NCBI GenBank assembly: GCA_000585075.1
Contig: JEMY01000026.1
Location: 16,335 to 80,334 of the forward strand
Reading direction: 5' to 3'
Source of the DNA: Candidatus Accumulibacter regalis
GTDB taxonomy: Bacteria > Pseudomonadota > Gammaproteobacteria > Burkholderiales > Rhodocyclaceae
DNA length: 64,000 bases
Shown here: positions 44,581 to 52,379 of the stretch, in pieces
Position numbering within the stretch: position 1 is the stretch's first letter
Layout: each line of letters opens with the position of its first letter
Program-made: the position numbers and the translations under genes
The notes under the pieces: model-generated
What the model was told of the DNA's origin: nothing
Databases searched by the model: none
Seen by the model: only the letters and a program-made list of their open reading frames with translations

Positions 44581-45783
44581 ATGGCACAGCGCAGCGAAAT
44601 CGCTGCCGTCTATCTGGCCGGCGTCGCCCAGGGCGTCGCCCTGGTGACCTTCCCGGCGGCCAGCGCGGTGTTCACCGCCGCCGCCGGCTACGGGCTGTCG
44701 AGTACCGAGTACGGCGGCATGTTCGTGCCGCAGGCGATCACCGCCATCGGCGCCTCGCTGCTCGGCGCCGGCCTGGCGCGCCGGCTCGGCGCGAAGCGCA
44801 TCTACCTGCTCGGCCTGCTCGCCAACCTGCTGGCCATGGCGCTGCTCATCGTCAGCAGCCTGGTCATGCGTCAGCACACCCTGGCCTACGGGCTGCTACT
44901 GCTCGCCACGGCGTCGCTGGGGGTCGGCTTCGGGTTCACCGTGCCGACGCTGAACACGCTTGCCGCGGCCTTTTTCCCGCAACGGGTGGACCGGGCGGTG
45001 CTCGGACTGAACGCCCTGCTCGGGCTGGGCACTGCGCTGGCGCCGCTCTTCGTGGCCCTGTTCGTCGGGCTGGGAATCTGGTGGGGCCTGCCGCTACTCG
45101 TCGCGGTCGCCCTCGTCGGGCTGCTGCTTTTCAGTCGGCGCCTGACATTCTGTGCCGGCGCGCCGGCGATCGGCGGCGGGAACGATGCACCGATGAGCAG
45201 CGGCCTGCCGGCGCGCTTCTGGCTCTTCGCCGCCTTCGCGCTGCTCTACGGGGTCTGCGAAACGATCAACGCCAACTGGGCGTCGCTGTACATGAGCCGT
45301 GAGCTTGGCGCGAGCGCGACCATGGCCTCGCTCGCGCTGACCGCCTTCTGGGGATCGGTGACCGGCGGACGCATGCTCTTCGCGGCCATCGAGAGATTCC
45401 TCCCGCCACGGCGAAGCTGCCAACTGCTGCCCTGGGTCGTCGCGGGCGCGCTGATCGGCGCCGCTTTGCTGCCCAGGAGCGACCCTCTCTTCGGCATTGC
45501 CACTTTCGCGCTGGCCGGTCTCGGTTGCTCGGCGCTGCTGCCGCTGGCGATCAGCTTCGGCCAGCAGCAACTGCCGGGCATGGCCAGTTCGGTGGCCGGC
45601 GGGCTGATCGCCTTCTACCAGATGGGTTACGGTATCGCGGCTTTCGGCGTCGGACCGCTGCAAGGCCGGCTCGGACTCGACTTGAACGTCATCTATGGCG
45701 CGACGACGGCGGTCGCGCTGGGCCTGGCGGCGCTGGCCGTTCTCGTCGTCCGCAGCCCGCAACGCAGGCCGAGCGGGCCGTGA
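44581..45783 (+). CDS. Major facilitator superfamily transporter
   Basis: This 400-residue membrane protein has about 12 hydrophobic helices in two halves. The motif-A-like loop is ARRLGAKRIYLLG after helix 2, and a central loop follows helix 6 (FSRRLTFCAGAPA). It resembles sugar or drug MFS carriers; the substrate is not identifiable. It starts 11 nt after the GMC gene, with ATG 44581 preferred over GTG 44575. The cluster context suggests a sugar or organic acid. Confidence 0.85.
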   Translation: MAQRSEIAAVYLAGVAQGVALVTFPAASAVFTAAAGYGLSSTEYGGMFVPQAITAIGASLLGAGLARRLGAKRIYLLGLLANLLAMALLIVSSLVMRQHTLAYGLLLLATASLGVGFGFTVPTLNTLAAAFFPQRVDRAVLGLNALLGLGTALAPLFVALFVGLGIWWGLPLLVAVALVGLLLFSRRLTFCAGAPAIGGGNDAPMSSGLPARFWLFAAFALLYGVCETINANWASLYMSRELGASATMASLALTAFWGSVTGGRMLFAAIERFLPPRRSCQLLPWVVAGALIGAALLPRSDPLFGIATFALAGLGCSALLPLAISFGQQQLPGMASSVAGGLIAFYQMGYGIAAFGVGPLQGRLGLDLNVIYGATTAVALGLAALAVLVVRSPQRRPSGP

Positions 45784-45863
45784 AACGTCGCGCCCGGCGA
45801 CGAGCGCGAAAACCGACCACCCTTTGTGCAGACCATGATTCCCATCGGAAAAGGAAAACGAGC

Positions 45864-46631
45864 ATGAACCTGAAAGGAAAAGTCGCCATTGTCACCGGCG
45901 GCAACAGCGGCATCGGCCTGGCCATCGTCCTCGAACTGGCCCGCCAGGGCGCCAACATCGTCATCGACTACGTCGTCCATCCGGAGACCGCCGAAGCGCT
46001 GGAACGGGAGGTTCGCGCCCTTGGCGACCAGGCCATCGGCGTGCACGCCGACGTCAGCCAGGTGGCTGAGCTGGAAAAGCTGATTGCCGCCGCCGTCGAT
46101 GCCTTTGGTCGCGTGGACATCATGGTCAACAACGCCGGCGTGGAAACGCGCACGTCGATTCTCGATACCAGCGAGGAGCAATACGAAAAAGTCATGGCCA
46201 TCAACCTGAAGAGCGCCTTCTTCGGCACCCAGCTGGCCGCGCGCCAGATGATCAAGCAGGGCGGGGGTGGCCGCATCATCAACATCACCTCGGTGCATGA
46301 AGACTGGCCGATGCCCGGCAATACGCCCTATTGCCTGTCCAAGGGCGGCATGCGCATGCTCACGCGCACGGCGGGTGTCGAACTCGCGCCGCATGGGATC
46401 CTCGTCGTCGGCGTCGGTCCGGGCGCCATCGCCACGCCGATCAATACCGCCACGATGAACGATCCCGCGCTGCTCAAGAAACTCGACGCCGCCATTCCCC
46501 TGGGCCGCATGGCGCAGCCGTCCGAGATCGGCAGCGTCGTCGCCTTCCTCGCTGGCGACGGCGCCAGTTATGTCACGGCGACGACCATTTTCGCCGACGG
46601 CGGCATCATGCAGGGAAGTCCCGGCCTTTAG
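45864..46631 (+). CDS. Short-chain dehydrogenase/reductase (glucose 1-dehydrogenase-like)
   Basis: This 255-residue classical SDR shows TGGNSGIG at residues 12-19, NNAGVETR, the catalytic Ser (NITSVHED) and YCLSK (Tyr/Lys). The C-terminal PGAIATPINT segment is also present. Sequence features agree with glucose 1-dehydrogenase-type NAD(P) enzymes, but SDR substrate calls from motifs alone are weak. The ATG at 45864 has an AAGGAAA ribosome binding site. It is 80 nt after the MFS gene and 13 nt before cydA. Confidence 0.88.
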   Translation: MNLKGKVAIVTGGNSGIGLAIVLELARQGANIVIDYVVHPETAEALEREVRALGDQAIGVHADVSQVAELEKLIAAAVDAFGRVDIMVNNAGVETRTSILDTSEEQYEKVMAINLKSAFFGTQLAARQMIKQGGGGRIINITSVHEDWPMPGNTPYCLSKGGMRMLTRTAGVELAPHGILVVGVGPGAIATPINTATMNDPALLKKLDAAIPLGRMAQPSEIGSVVAFLAGDGASYVTATTIFADGGIMQGSPGL

Positions 46632-46644
46632 CAGGGGAACCGCC

Positions 46645-48054
46645 ATGGAACTCGATCCGGTTGTCCTGTCGCGAATCCAGTTCGCGTTCGTCATCAGCTT
46701 CCATATCATCTTCCCGGCCTTCACCATCGGGCTGGCAGCGTGGTTGGCGACCATCGAAGGCGCACGCCTGTTCACCGGCAACGCGCTGTACCGGCGGGTC
46801 TTCGACTTCTGGCTCAAGGTCTTCGCGGTGTCGTTCGGCATGGGCGTGGTCACCGGCATCGTCATGGCCTTCCAGTTCGGCACCAACTGGAGCGTGCTGG
46901 CGGCGAAGACCGGCTCGATCCAGGGCCCGCTGCTCGGCTACGAGGCGTTCACCGCCTTCATGCTCGAAGCCACTTTCTTCGGCGTCATGCTGCTCGGGCG
47001 CGAGCGGGTGTCGCCGCGTTTCTATTTCTTCGCCTGCTGCATGGTCTCGCTGGGAACCATGTTCTCGTCGTTCTGGATTCTCGCCAACAACAGCTGGATG
47101 CAGGTGCCGCTGGGCCATGAAATCATCGACGGCAGGATCGTCCCCGCCGACTGGATGCAGATCGTCCTCGGCCCGGTGCAGATGGTGCGCTGGCCGCACA
47201 TGCTGCTCGCCGCCTTCCTGACCAGCGCGATGTGCGTCGCCGCCACCGGCGCCTGGTACCTGTTGCGCAAGGTGCACCGCGACGAAGGCCGGGTGATGCT
47301 GCATTGGGGGCTGGCCCTGGTGGCGCTGCTGATCCCGGTGCAGATCTTCTTCGGTCACCTGACGGGGCTGTACGTGCTCAAGCACCAGCCGGCCAAGTTT
47401 GCGGCCATCGAAGCGCGCTGGAAGAACGAGCAGCCGGCCAGCGAGGTGCTCATCGCCTGGCCCGACGAGGCCAACGAGCGCAACCTGTTCGCGATCACCA
47501 TACCCCGGCTCGGCAGCATGATCGCCTCGGGCAACTGGACATCGGCCGAGGTCGGGCTGGAATCGTTCGTCAAGGAAGACCGCCCGCCAGTGGTGATCCC
47601 GTTCTTCGCCTTTCGCATCATGGTCGGCATGGGGCTGGTGATGCTCGCCGTCTCGTGGTTCGGCAACTTCCTGCGCTGGCGCGGCCGGCTGGAGACGACG
47701 CGCTGGTACCTGTGGTGCACCTACCTGTCGTTTCCGACCGGTTTCATCGCCGTGCTCACCGGCTGGTACACCGCCGAGGTGGGCCGCCAGCCCTGGGTGG
47801 TCTATGGCTTGCTGCGCACCAGCGACGCGGTCACTCCCTCGCTGAGCACCGGCGACGTGGCCTTCTCTCTGGCCGGCTACGTGCTGGTCTATGCGGTCGT
47901 GTTCAGCTTCGGGCTGCACTACATCTACTGCCTGCTGCGCGACGGCCCGGGGCCGGAGGCGAAGCCGGCCAGCGGAGCCACCGGCCGCCGGCCGCTGGCC
48001 TTTGCCGGCCATCCCGACACCGCCACCGGCCGCGGCGGGAGGCAAGCGCCATGA
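46645..48054 (+). CDS. cydA: Cytochrome bd-type quinol oxidase subunit I, CIO type
   Basis: CydA holds the haems and the quinol site of the bd oxidase. The 469-residue protein has the N-terminal haem ligand region IQFAFVISFHIIFPAFTIG and about nine membrane helices. The segment GWYTAEVGRQPWVVYGLLRT is shared with cyanide-insensitive CIO oxidases. The Q-loop appears short, again CIO-like. It follows the SDR gene by 13 nt and overlaps cydB (ATGA), so it is probably transcribed with the sugar genes. Confidence 0.94.
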   Translation: MELDPVVLSRIQFAFVISFHIIFPAFTIGLAAWLATIEGARLFTGNALYRRVFDFWLKVFAVSFGMGVVTGIVMAFQFGTNWSVLAAKTGSIQGPLLGYEAFTAFMLEATFFGVMLLGRERVSPRFYFFACCMVSLGTMFSSFWILANNSWMQVPLGHEIIDGRIVPADWMQIVLGPVQMVRWPHMLLAAFLTSAMCVAATGAWYLLRKVHRDEGRVMLHWGLALVALLIPVQIFFGHLTGLYVLKHQPAKFAAIEARWKNEQPASEVLIAWPDEANERNLFAITIPRLGSMIASGNWTSAEVGLESFVKEDRPPVVIPFFAFRIMVGMGLVMLAVSWFGNFLRWRGRLETTRWYLWCTYLSFPTGFIAVLTGWYTAEVGRQPWVVYGLLRTSDAVTPSLSTGDVAFSLAGYVLVYAVVFSFGLHYIYCLLRDGPGPEAKPASGATGRRPLAFAGHPDTATGRGGRQAP

Positions 48055-49058
48055 GCGAGCTTCCGCCAAGCAACCTGGCGCTGTTCTGGGCCGGGGTGAT
48101 CGCCCTGGCGATCATGGCCTATGTCATCCTCGACGGCTTCGACCTGGGGGTGGGCATTCTCTTCGGTACCACTGCCGACGAGGCCAGGCGCGCGTCGATG
48201 ATGAACACCATCGCCCCGTTCTGGGACGGCAACGAGACCTGGCTGGTGGTCGTCGGCGCCGGGCTTTTCGCCACTTTTCCGACGGTCTATGCGGTGTTCC
48301 TGAGCGCCTTCTACATCCCGGTGCTGCTCCTGCTGTTCGGCCTGATTTTTCGCGGCGTCGCCTTCGAGTTCCGCTACCGCAGCCAACGCCTGCGCTGGCT
48401 GTGGGACTGGGGTTTCTCCATCGGTTCGATCGTCGTCGCCTTCGTGCAGGGTGCGGCGGTGGGCGCGATGATGCGCGGCATCCGCGTCGTCGACGGCCAG
48501 TACGCCGGCGGCTCGTTTGACTGGCTGCATCCGTTCGCCGTACTCACCGGCGTCGGCCTGGTGTTCGGTTACGCCCTGCTCGGCGCCGGCTGGATCGTCT
48601 TCAAGAGTGACGGCGCGCTGCGCGACTGGGCCTACGCGCGCATCGGCTGGCTGGTGGCCATCGTCTTCGTGATCATCGCCACCGCCTTTGCCACCGTTCT
48701 GGGGGTCGATGCCGGTGCCGTGGCACAGGGCCATCTGGCCGACCGCTCCTGGGGCTGGGCCTTGCCGTTGCTTGGCGTGCTTGCCTTGTTGGCGGCAGCA
48801 TGGGGTGCGCGTGTCAGGCGCGATGCCTGGCCCTTCGCTTTCAGCGCGCTGTTTTTCGTGGCGGCGTTCCTGACCCTGGGGGTGATGTTCTGGCCGTACA
48901 TGGTTCCCTACGCCATCACGGTCGGCAACGCCGCCGCGCCGGACGCCTCGCTGCGCTTCCTGTTCTATGGCGGCGTGGTGGTCCTGCCGGTGATCGCCGT
49001 CTACACCGTCGGCGTGTACTGGGTGTTTCGCGGCAAGGTGCACGGCGGCTACGGTTGA
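48051..49058 (+). CDS. cydB: Cytochrome bd-type quinol oxidase subunit II
   Basis: CydB pairs with CydA in the membrane. The 335-residue product carries the family signature AYVILDGFDLGVGIL near the N-terminus and NTIAPFWDGNETWLVVVGAG, with about eight to nine helices. No small CydX-type ORF was recognised downstream. A long-loop inverted repeat overlaps its stop codon and ends before the convergent exporter gene. Confidence 0.95.
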   Translation: MSELPPSNLALFWAGVIALAIMAYVILDGFDLGVGILFGTTADEARRASMMNTIAPFWDGNETWLVVVGAGLFATFPTVYAVFLSAFYIPVLLLLFGLIFRGVAFEFRYRSQRLRWLWDWGFSIGSIVVAFVQGAAVGAMMRGIRVVDGQYAGGSFDWLHPFAVLTGVGLVFGYALLGAGWIVFKSDGALRDWAYARIGWLVAIVFVIIATAFATVLGVDAGAVAQGHLADRSWGWALPLLGVLALLAAAWGARVRRDAWPFAFSALFFVAAFLTLGVMFWPYMVPYAITVGNAAAPDASLRFLFYGGVVVLPVIAVYTVGVYWVFRGKVHGGYG

Positions 49059-49095
49059 CCGGGCCGGGCGCGCATCCGTTGCGGCCGCCCGGTCA
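49056..49095. terminator. Inverted repeat between convergent cydB and the exporter gene
   Basis: Nine-base perfect arms (tgaccgggc/gcccggtca) enclose 22 nt that can also pair internally. The structure begins at the cydB stop and ends 45 nt before the stop of the minus-strand exporter. It fits a shared terminator for convergent genes, though no T-run is present. Confidence 0.5.
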
Positions 49096-49140
49096 GGTGC
49101 CGCGCGGATGGCAGGCGCTGCGCTTGGGCAATCGCCGCTG

Positions 49141-49767
49141 CTACGTCCCGCGGTAAGCCGCGTAGGCCTGCCAGGCGGCGACCAACGCCAGGATCAGGAA
49201 AAAGGCACCGCTGATCCGGTGCAGCAGCGCGATCGGGATCCTTTGCAGGAGGGTGCGACCGGCGACGATTCCCAGCGCCGACGTGGCGGCCAGTGCCGCG
49301 GTGGCGCCGAGCCAGACCGCGGCCGGAACCTGCGTGCTGCTCAGGGCCACCACCGCGAGCTGCGTCTTGTCGCCAAACTCGGCCACCGTCAGCAGGACGA
49401 AGGTGGTGAAGAAAATGCCCTGGCCGCTTTTCTCCTCGACTTGTTCGTCGTCTGCGTCGTCTTTGGCGCGCAAGGCGTGGACGCCAAAGAGGGCGAACAG
49501 GATGGCGACGATCGCGCCGACGACGTAGGGCGGCAACCAGTTGGCGATGGCCACCCCGAAGACGACCGCCAGCGTATTGAGCAGGGCGAAGGCGGACAGT
49601 GCGCCGAGCATCACCGGTGCCGGCCGGTGCCGGGAGGCCAGGGTCATGCACACCAGCTGGCTCTTGTCGCCGATTTCGGCGGCGGCGATCAAGACGAAGC
49701 TGGTCGCCGTCGTCGCCGACAGCTCGACCAGGTTGCCGGTGCTCAGCAGGGAGGCAAAGGATTCCAT
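49141..49767 (-). CDS. GDT1/TMEM165 (UPF0016) family cation exporter, MneA-like
   Basis: This 208-residue membrane protein has two repeated halves, each with the family motif E-x-G-D-[KS]-[TS]: AEIGDKSQL near residue 30 and AEFGDKTQL near residue 130. An acidic cytoplasmic loop (KDDADDEQVEEK) joins them. Bacterial relatives export Mn2+ or act as Ca2+/H+ antiporters. A possible -10 (TATACT, 49869-49874, minus strand) lies 95 nt upstream. I looked for a yybP-ykoY manganese riboswitch in the leader and did not recognise one. The 298 nt upstream (49768-50065) hold no other gene. Confidence 0.88.
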   Translation of the reverse strand: MESFASLLSTGNLVELSATTATSFVLIAAAEIGDKSQLVCMTLASRHRPAPVMLGALSAFALLNTLAVVFGVAIANWLPPYVVGAIVAILFALFGVHALRAKDDADDEQVEEKSGQGIFFTTFVLLTVAEFGDKTQLAVVALSSTQVPAAVWLGATAALAATSALGIVAGRTLLQRIPIALLHRISGAFFLILALVAAWQAYAAYRGT

Positions 49768-50065
49768 GGGGCTCTGCGCGTTGTCGATCGGGGTTTCCGG
49801 AAAAAGCTCACGGAAGCGGCCTGCTCACGATGGCCGAGTTCGCTGATCGGCGCGCCGCGAAGTGCGCGAGTATACCCCTTCGCGGCAAGTCCGAAGGCCT
49901 GTCGAGAGCACGAATTGACAGATATTGACAGCTGTTGGCCGCTGCGCCGAAACCCGCCCGGAGAACGCTCCGGTGGCGGGAGCCGGACTCGCAACGAGGT
50001 ACAGCGCCGTGCCATCGACCGACGCCGGGATTGCCCGTGTGCGTCCGTTGCGGCGACAGGCCGCC

Positions 50066-50629
50066 CTACCGCGCCCGGCCGCCCACGGTTGCGCGGTGGA
50101 CGTAGAAACTCTGCGGCGCGGAGGTGATCAGCAGCTCTCCCGAGCGGTCCATTATCGACACCTGGAGTTGATGCTCGACGCTGTCCGTGGCGGCTGCCTG
50201 CCATTGCGAAGCACTGATTTCGAACTGCGCCGTGGTGTAGGTGCCGGGCAGCGCGCCACCATCGAGAGTGACGACGATGGCGTCACCCTGATCGGCTCGC
50301 AGCGCCGGCTGGATGGCGAGCTGAACCGGGATCTGGCCGGTGTTCGAGTGGATCGTTCCGCCGCTTGCCGGCTCGGTGATCGCCAGCGACTGGTAGTGGG
50401 CAGCGACGGCCGGGGTCTGGGCGGGCTGTTTCGGCGCCGCTGGCGGCGAGTCGCTGAGGTTGATCGGCGGCAGGGTCACCTCGGTCGCCCCCGGGCTTGG
50501 CAGGTCCCGCCCCTGGCTTGGCAGGTCCGAGAAGACGGGACCGTCCTTGCCGGGCGTTTCGTAGATTGGCTGCGCCGCGGCGGCCGCTGCGGCGAAAACT
50601 CCCAGGAGAAGGTAATGAACGGTCTTCAT
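50066..50629 (-). CDS. Exported DUF4124-domain protein
   Basis: This 187-residue protein has a signal peptide (MKTVHYLLLGVFAAAAAAAQ) and a short DUF4124-type N-terminal motif (PIYETPGKDGPVFSDLPSQG). A Pro-rich linker follows, then a beta-rich C-terminal domain (LAITEPASGGTIHSNTGQIPVQL). ATG 50629 is preferred; ATG 50638 would add MID, and the longer track ORF is unsupported. Function is unknown; periplasmic location is likely. It is divergent from ppk2. Confidence 0.78.
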   Translation of the reverse strand: MKTVHYLLLGVFAAAAAAAQPIYETPGKDGPVFSDLPSQGRDLPSPGATEVTLPPINLSDSPPAAPKQPAQTPAVAAHYQSLAITEPASGGTIHSNTGQIPVQLAIQPALRADQGDAIVVTLDGGALPGTYTTAQFEISASQWQAAATDSVEHQLQVSIMDRSGELLITSAPQSFYVHRATVGGRAR

Positions 50630-50795
50630 GTCGATCATCCAGTTGTGCTGCGGGTCGTGCCGGTCTGGCGACAGGCAATATAGCACGTTGCCACTGACCG
50701 TCGTTGCGTCGCCCGGTCGCTCTCTGCCGGTCGAGAAGCGCGGCAATTGCACCCGCCGCTGAGCGGCGTCTGGCATTTTTTGCGGCGAACGTTGG

Positions 50796-50875
50796 CGACG
50801 CGGAAAACGGCAGCCGGCGCGGCGAGTGGCGGCGCAGGTGATATTCTTCCGGCCGAAGACGGTGTTCTGCCGCCA
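50796..50875 (+). repeat. Conserved block upstream of ppk2, shared with 61392-61475
   Basis: This block of about 80 nt ends 80 nt before the ppk2 start and resembles the region upstream of the DUF1269 gene. The best-matching core, TGATATTCTTCCGGCCGAAG (50839-50858, continued by A), agrees at 19 of 21 positions with 61439-61459. The core carries an inverted repeat (CTTCCG-G-CCGAAG). It may be an operator or promoter for a common regulator, or a small dispersed repeat. The rest of the 325-nt divergent spacer shows nothing else. Confidence 0.6.
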
Positions 50876-50954
50876 GCCGCGAAATTCAAGCCAGCTGGCA
50901 CCGGCGAGGGCACCAGCAGCCAACGCCTGCAACCCGGGAAAGGAGCTCCAAGGC

Positions 50955-51809
50955 ATGGACTATCGCAAGGAATTCGTCGTCAACCCCAGGAAGAAGCTCA
51001 AGCTGGCCAGGATCGACCCGGTGCAGAGCGGCGGGCACGCCTCGAACGAGGCGGCGCAGCCGGAGATCACCAAATACGTTACTCGCATGGCCGAGTTGCA
51101 GGCGCTGCTCTACGCCAACGCCGACCAGTCGCTGCTGGTCGTGCTGCAGGCGCTCGACGCTGCCGGCAAGGACGGCGTCGTGCGTCACCTGTTCAGCGGC
51201 ATGAATCCGCAGGGGACGTCGGTGTTCGGCTTCAAGCAGCCGAGCGCCGCCGAAGCGGCGCACGATTTCCTGTGGCGCGCGCACCAGCGAACGCCGGGCA
51301 AGGGCGAAGTGGTCGTTTTCAACCGTTCCCACTACGAGGATGTCCTGGTCGTGCGCGTGCACGGGCTGGTCCCCGAATCGGTGTGGTCGAAACGCTACGC
51401 GCTGATCAACGACTTCGAGAAGCTGCTTACCGAGAACGGCACGCGCATTCTCAAGTTCTTCCTGCACATCAGCCCCGAGGAACAGCTCGAGCGTTTCAAG
51501 CAGCGGCTCGACGATCCCGCCCGCAACTGGAAAATCAGCGAGTCGGACTACTCGGAGCGCGAGCTGTGGCCGCAGTACGTCGAAGCGTATGAAGAGGCTC
51601 TGGTCAAGACCAGCACCGCGCATGCGCCGTGGTACGTCATCCCGGCGAACCACAAGTGGTTCCGTAACCTGGCGACTTCGCAGATCATCGCCGAGACGAT
51701 GGAGGAGATGAAGCTCAAGCTGCCGCCGACGCGGGTGGACCTCGAAGACGTGCGCCGCAAGTACCACGCGGCGGCCGCGGCGCAGGAAAAGCGGAACGGC
51801 AAGGGCTAG
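50955..51809 (+). CDS. ppk2: PPK2-family polyphosphate:nucleotide phosphotransferase
   Basis: PPK2 enzymes move phosphate between polyphosphate and nucleotides. The 284-residue single-domain protein starts at ATG 50955 with AGGAG upstream. Walker A-like ALDAAGKDGVVRHLF is near residue 69, Walker B-like VVFNRSHYEDVLVVRV near residue 123, and the lid arginines lie in ERFKQRLDDPARNWK. Its length and sequence fit the subgroup often called PPK2-III or PPK2-related. Whether it acts on AMP, ADP or both cannot be told. The TAG stop lies inside the terminal repeat of the downstream mobile-like element. Confidence 0.93.
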   Translation: MDYRKEFVVNPRKKLKLARIDPVQSGGHASNEAAQPEITKYVTRMAELQALLYANADQSLLVVLQALDAAGKDGVVRHLFSGMNPQGTSVFGFKQPSAAEAAHDFLWRAHQRTPGKGEVVVFNRSHYEDVLVVRVHGLVPESVWSKRYALINDFEKLLTENGTRILKFFLHISPEEQLERFKQRLDDPARNWKISESDYSERELWPQYVEAYEEALVKTSTAHAPWYVIPANHKWFRNLATSQIIAETMEEMKLKLPPTRVDLEDVRRKYHAAAAAQEKRNGKG

Positions 51810-52186
51810 CGTAGTGTTGCGCGCAGAGTGGAACATGGACATCCCCGCCACCGCGGGGCTTGCGCGCGGCTGTCGGGCTGGCTGAAAGCCGCGTCGGGAA
51901 GGCGGCAACACGCCAGCCCGCTGGTCATTGCGAGGAGGCGCAGCCGACGCGGCAATCCAGTTCCCTCCTCTTGCCATCTTCCGCCGCAGCGACCGCGCGA
52001 AGAGCAAGACCTCTGGCTTGCCGCGTCGGCTTCGCCTCCTCGCAATGACGGTGTGGGGCATGAGCGCCGTGGATGGCGACGACGGCCGCCCCGGCATGGG
52101 CGCTGCGAATTTCAGCCAACACCGGGTTTTCGCCCTGCTTTCGGCAGACCCAAAAAGTCGCATCAAGAACGCAACACTGCACTAGC
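51805..52186 (+). repeat. Composite MITE-like element, copy 2 (382 bp)
   Basis: Terminal inverted repeats of 17 nt match at 15 positions (gctagcgtagtgttgcg at 51805-51821; cgcaacactgcactagc at 52170-52186). The left 110 nt is the TAGTGNTGC hairpin unit. The middle holds 31-nt inverted copies of the GTCATTGCGAGGAGGC repeat (51924-51954 and 52018-52049) with one mismatch. No transposase is encoded. The left repeat includes the ppk2 stop codon, so insertion may have set the present C-terminus of PPK2. Confidence 0.75.
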
Positions 52187-52350
52187 ATAGTGTTGCAGGC
52201 CGTATGGAAGCTAGAGATGCCGGCGACGACATCGTTGCAAGCGGCTGTCCGGCTTGCCGGAAGTCTCGGCGCTCATGCGGCGCCCAGCCGGGTTGCCCGC
52301 GGCCTTCAAGCTTGCGCAAGGTCTGGTCAAGAACGCACGCTACGCCAGCG
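52185..52350 (+). repeat. TAGTGNTGC hairpin element, copy 3 (degenerate)
   Basis: It begins tagcatagtgttgcagg directly after copy 2 and ends near gaacgcacgctacgcc, 30 nt before the SulP start. It shares the internal GCGGCTGTCCGGCTTGCCGGAAGTC segment and the GGTCAAGAACGC right end with the other copies. It is more diverged than the others; the exact right boundary is uncertain. Confidence 0.5.
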
Positions 52351-52379
52351 TGCCCTGCGGTGAGAGAGGGAGAGTCACA

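Noticed and set aside
46606-48069. 487-codon minus-strand ORF over cydA
   Set aside because: Shadow rich in His, Asp and Gly; the plus strand encodes clear membrane helices and haem-ligand motifs.
49768-49990. yybP-ykoY manganese riboswitch before the exporter
   Set aside because: I could not find the conserved paired core in the minus-strand leader; only a possible -10 is visible.
51805-52350. CRISPR array or tRNA in the repeat-rich spacer
   Set aside because: Repeats are inverted and of unequal spacing, with no regular spacers and no cloverleaf.
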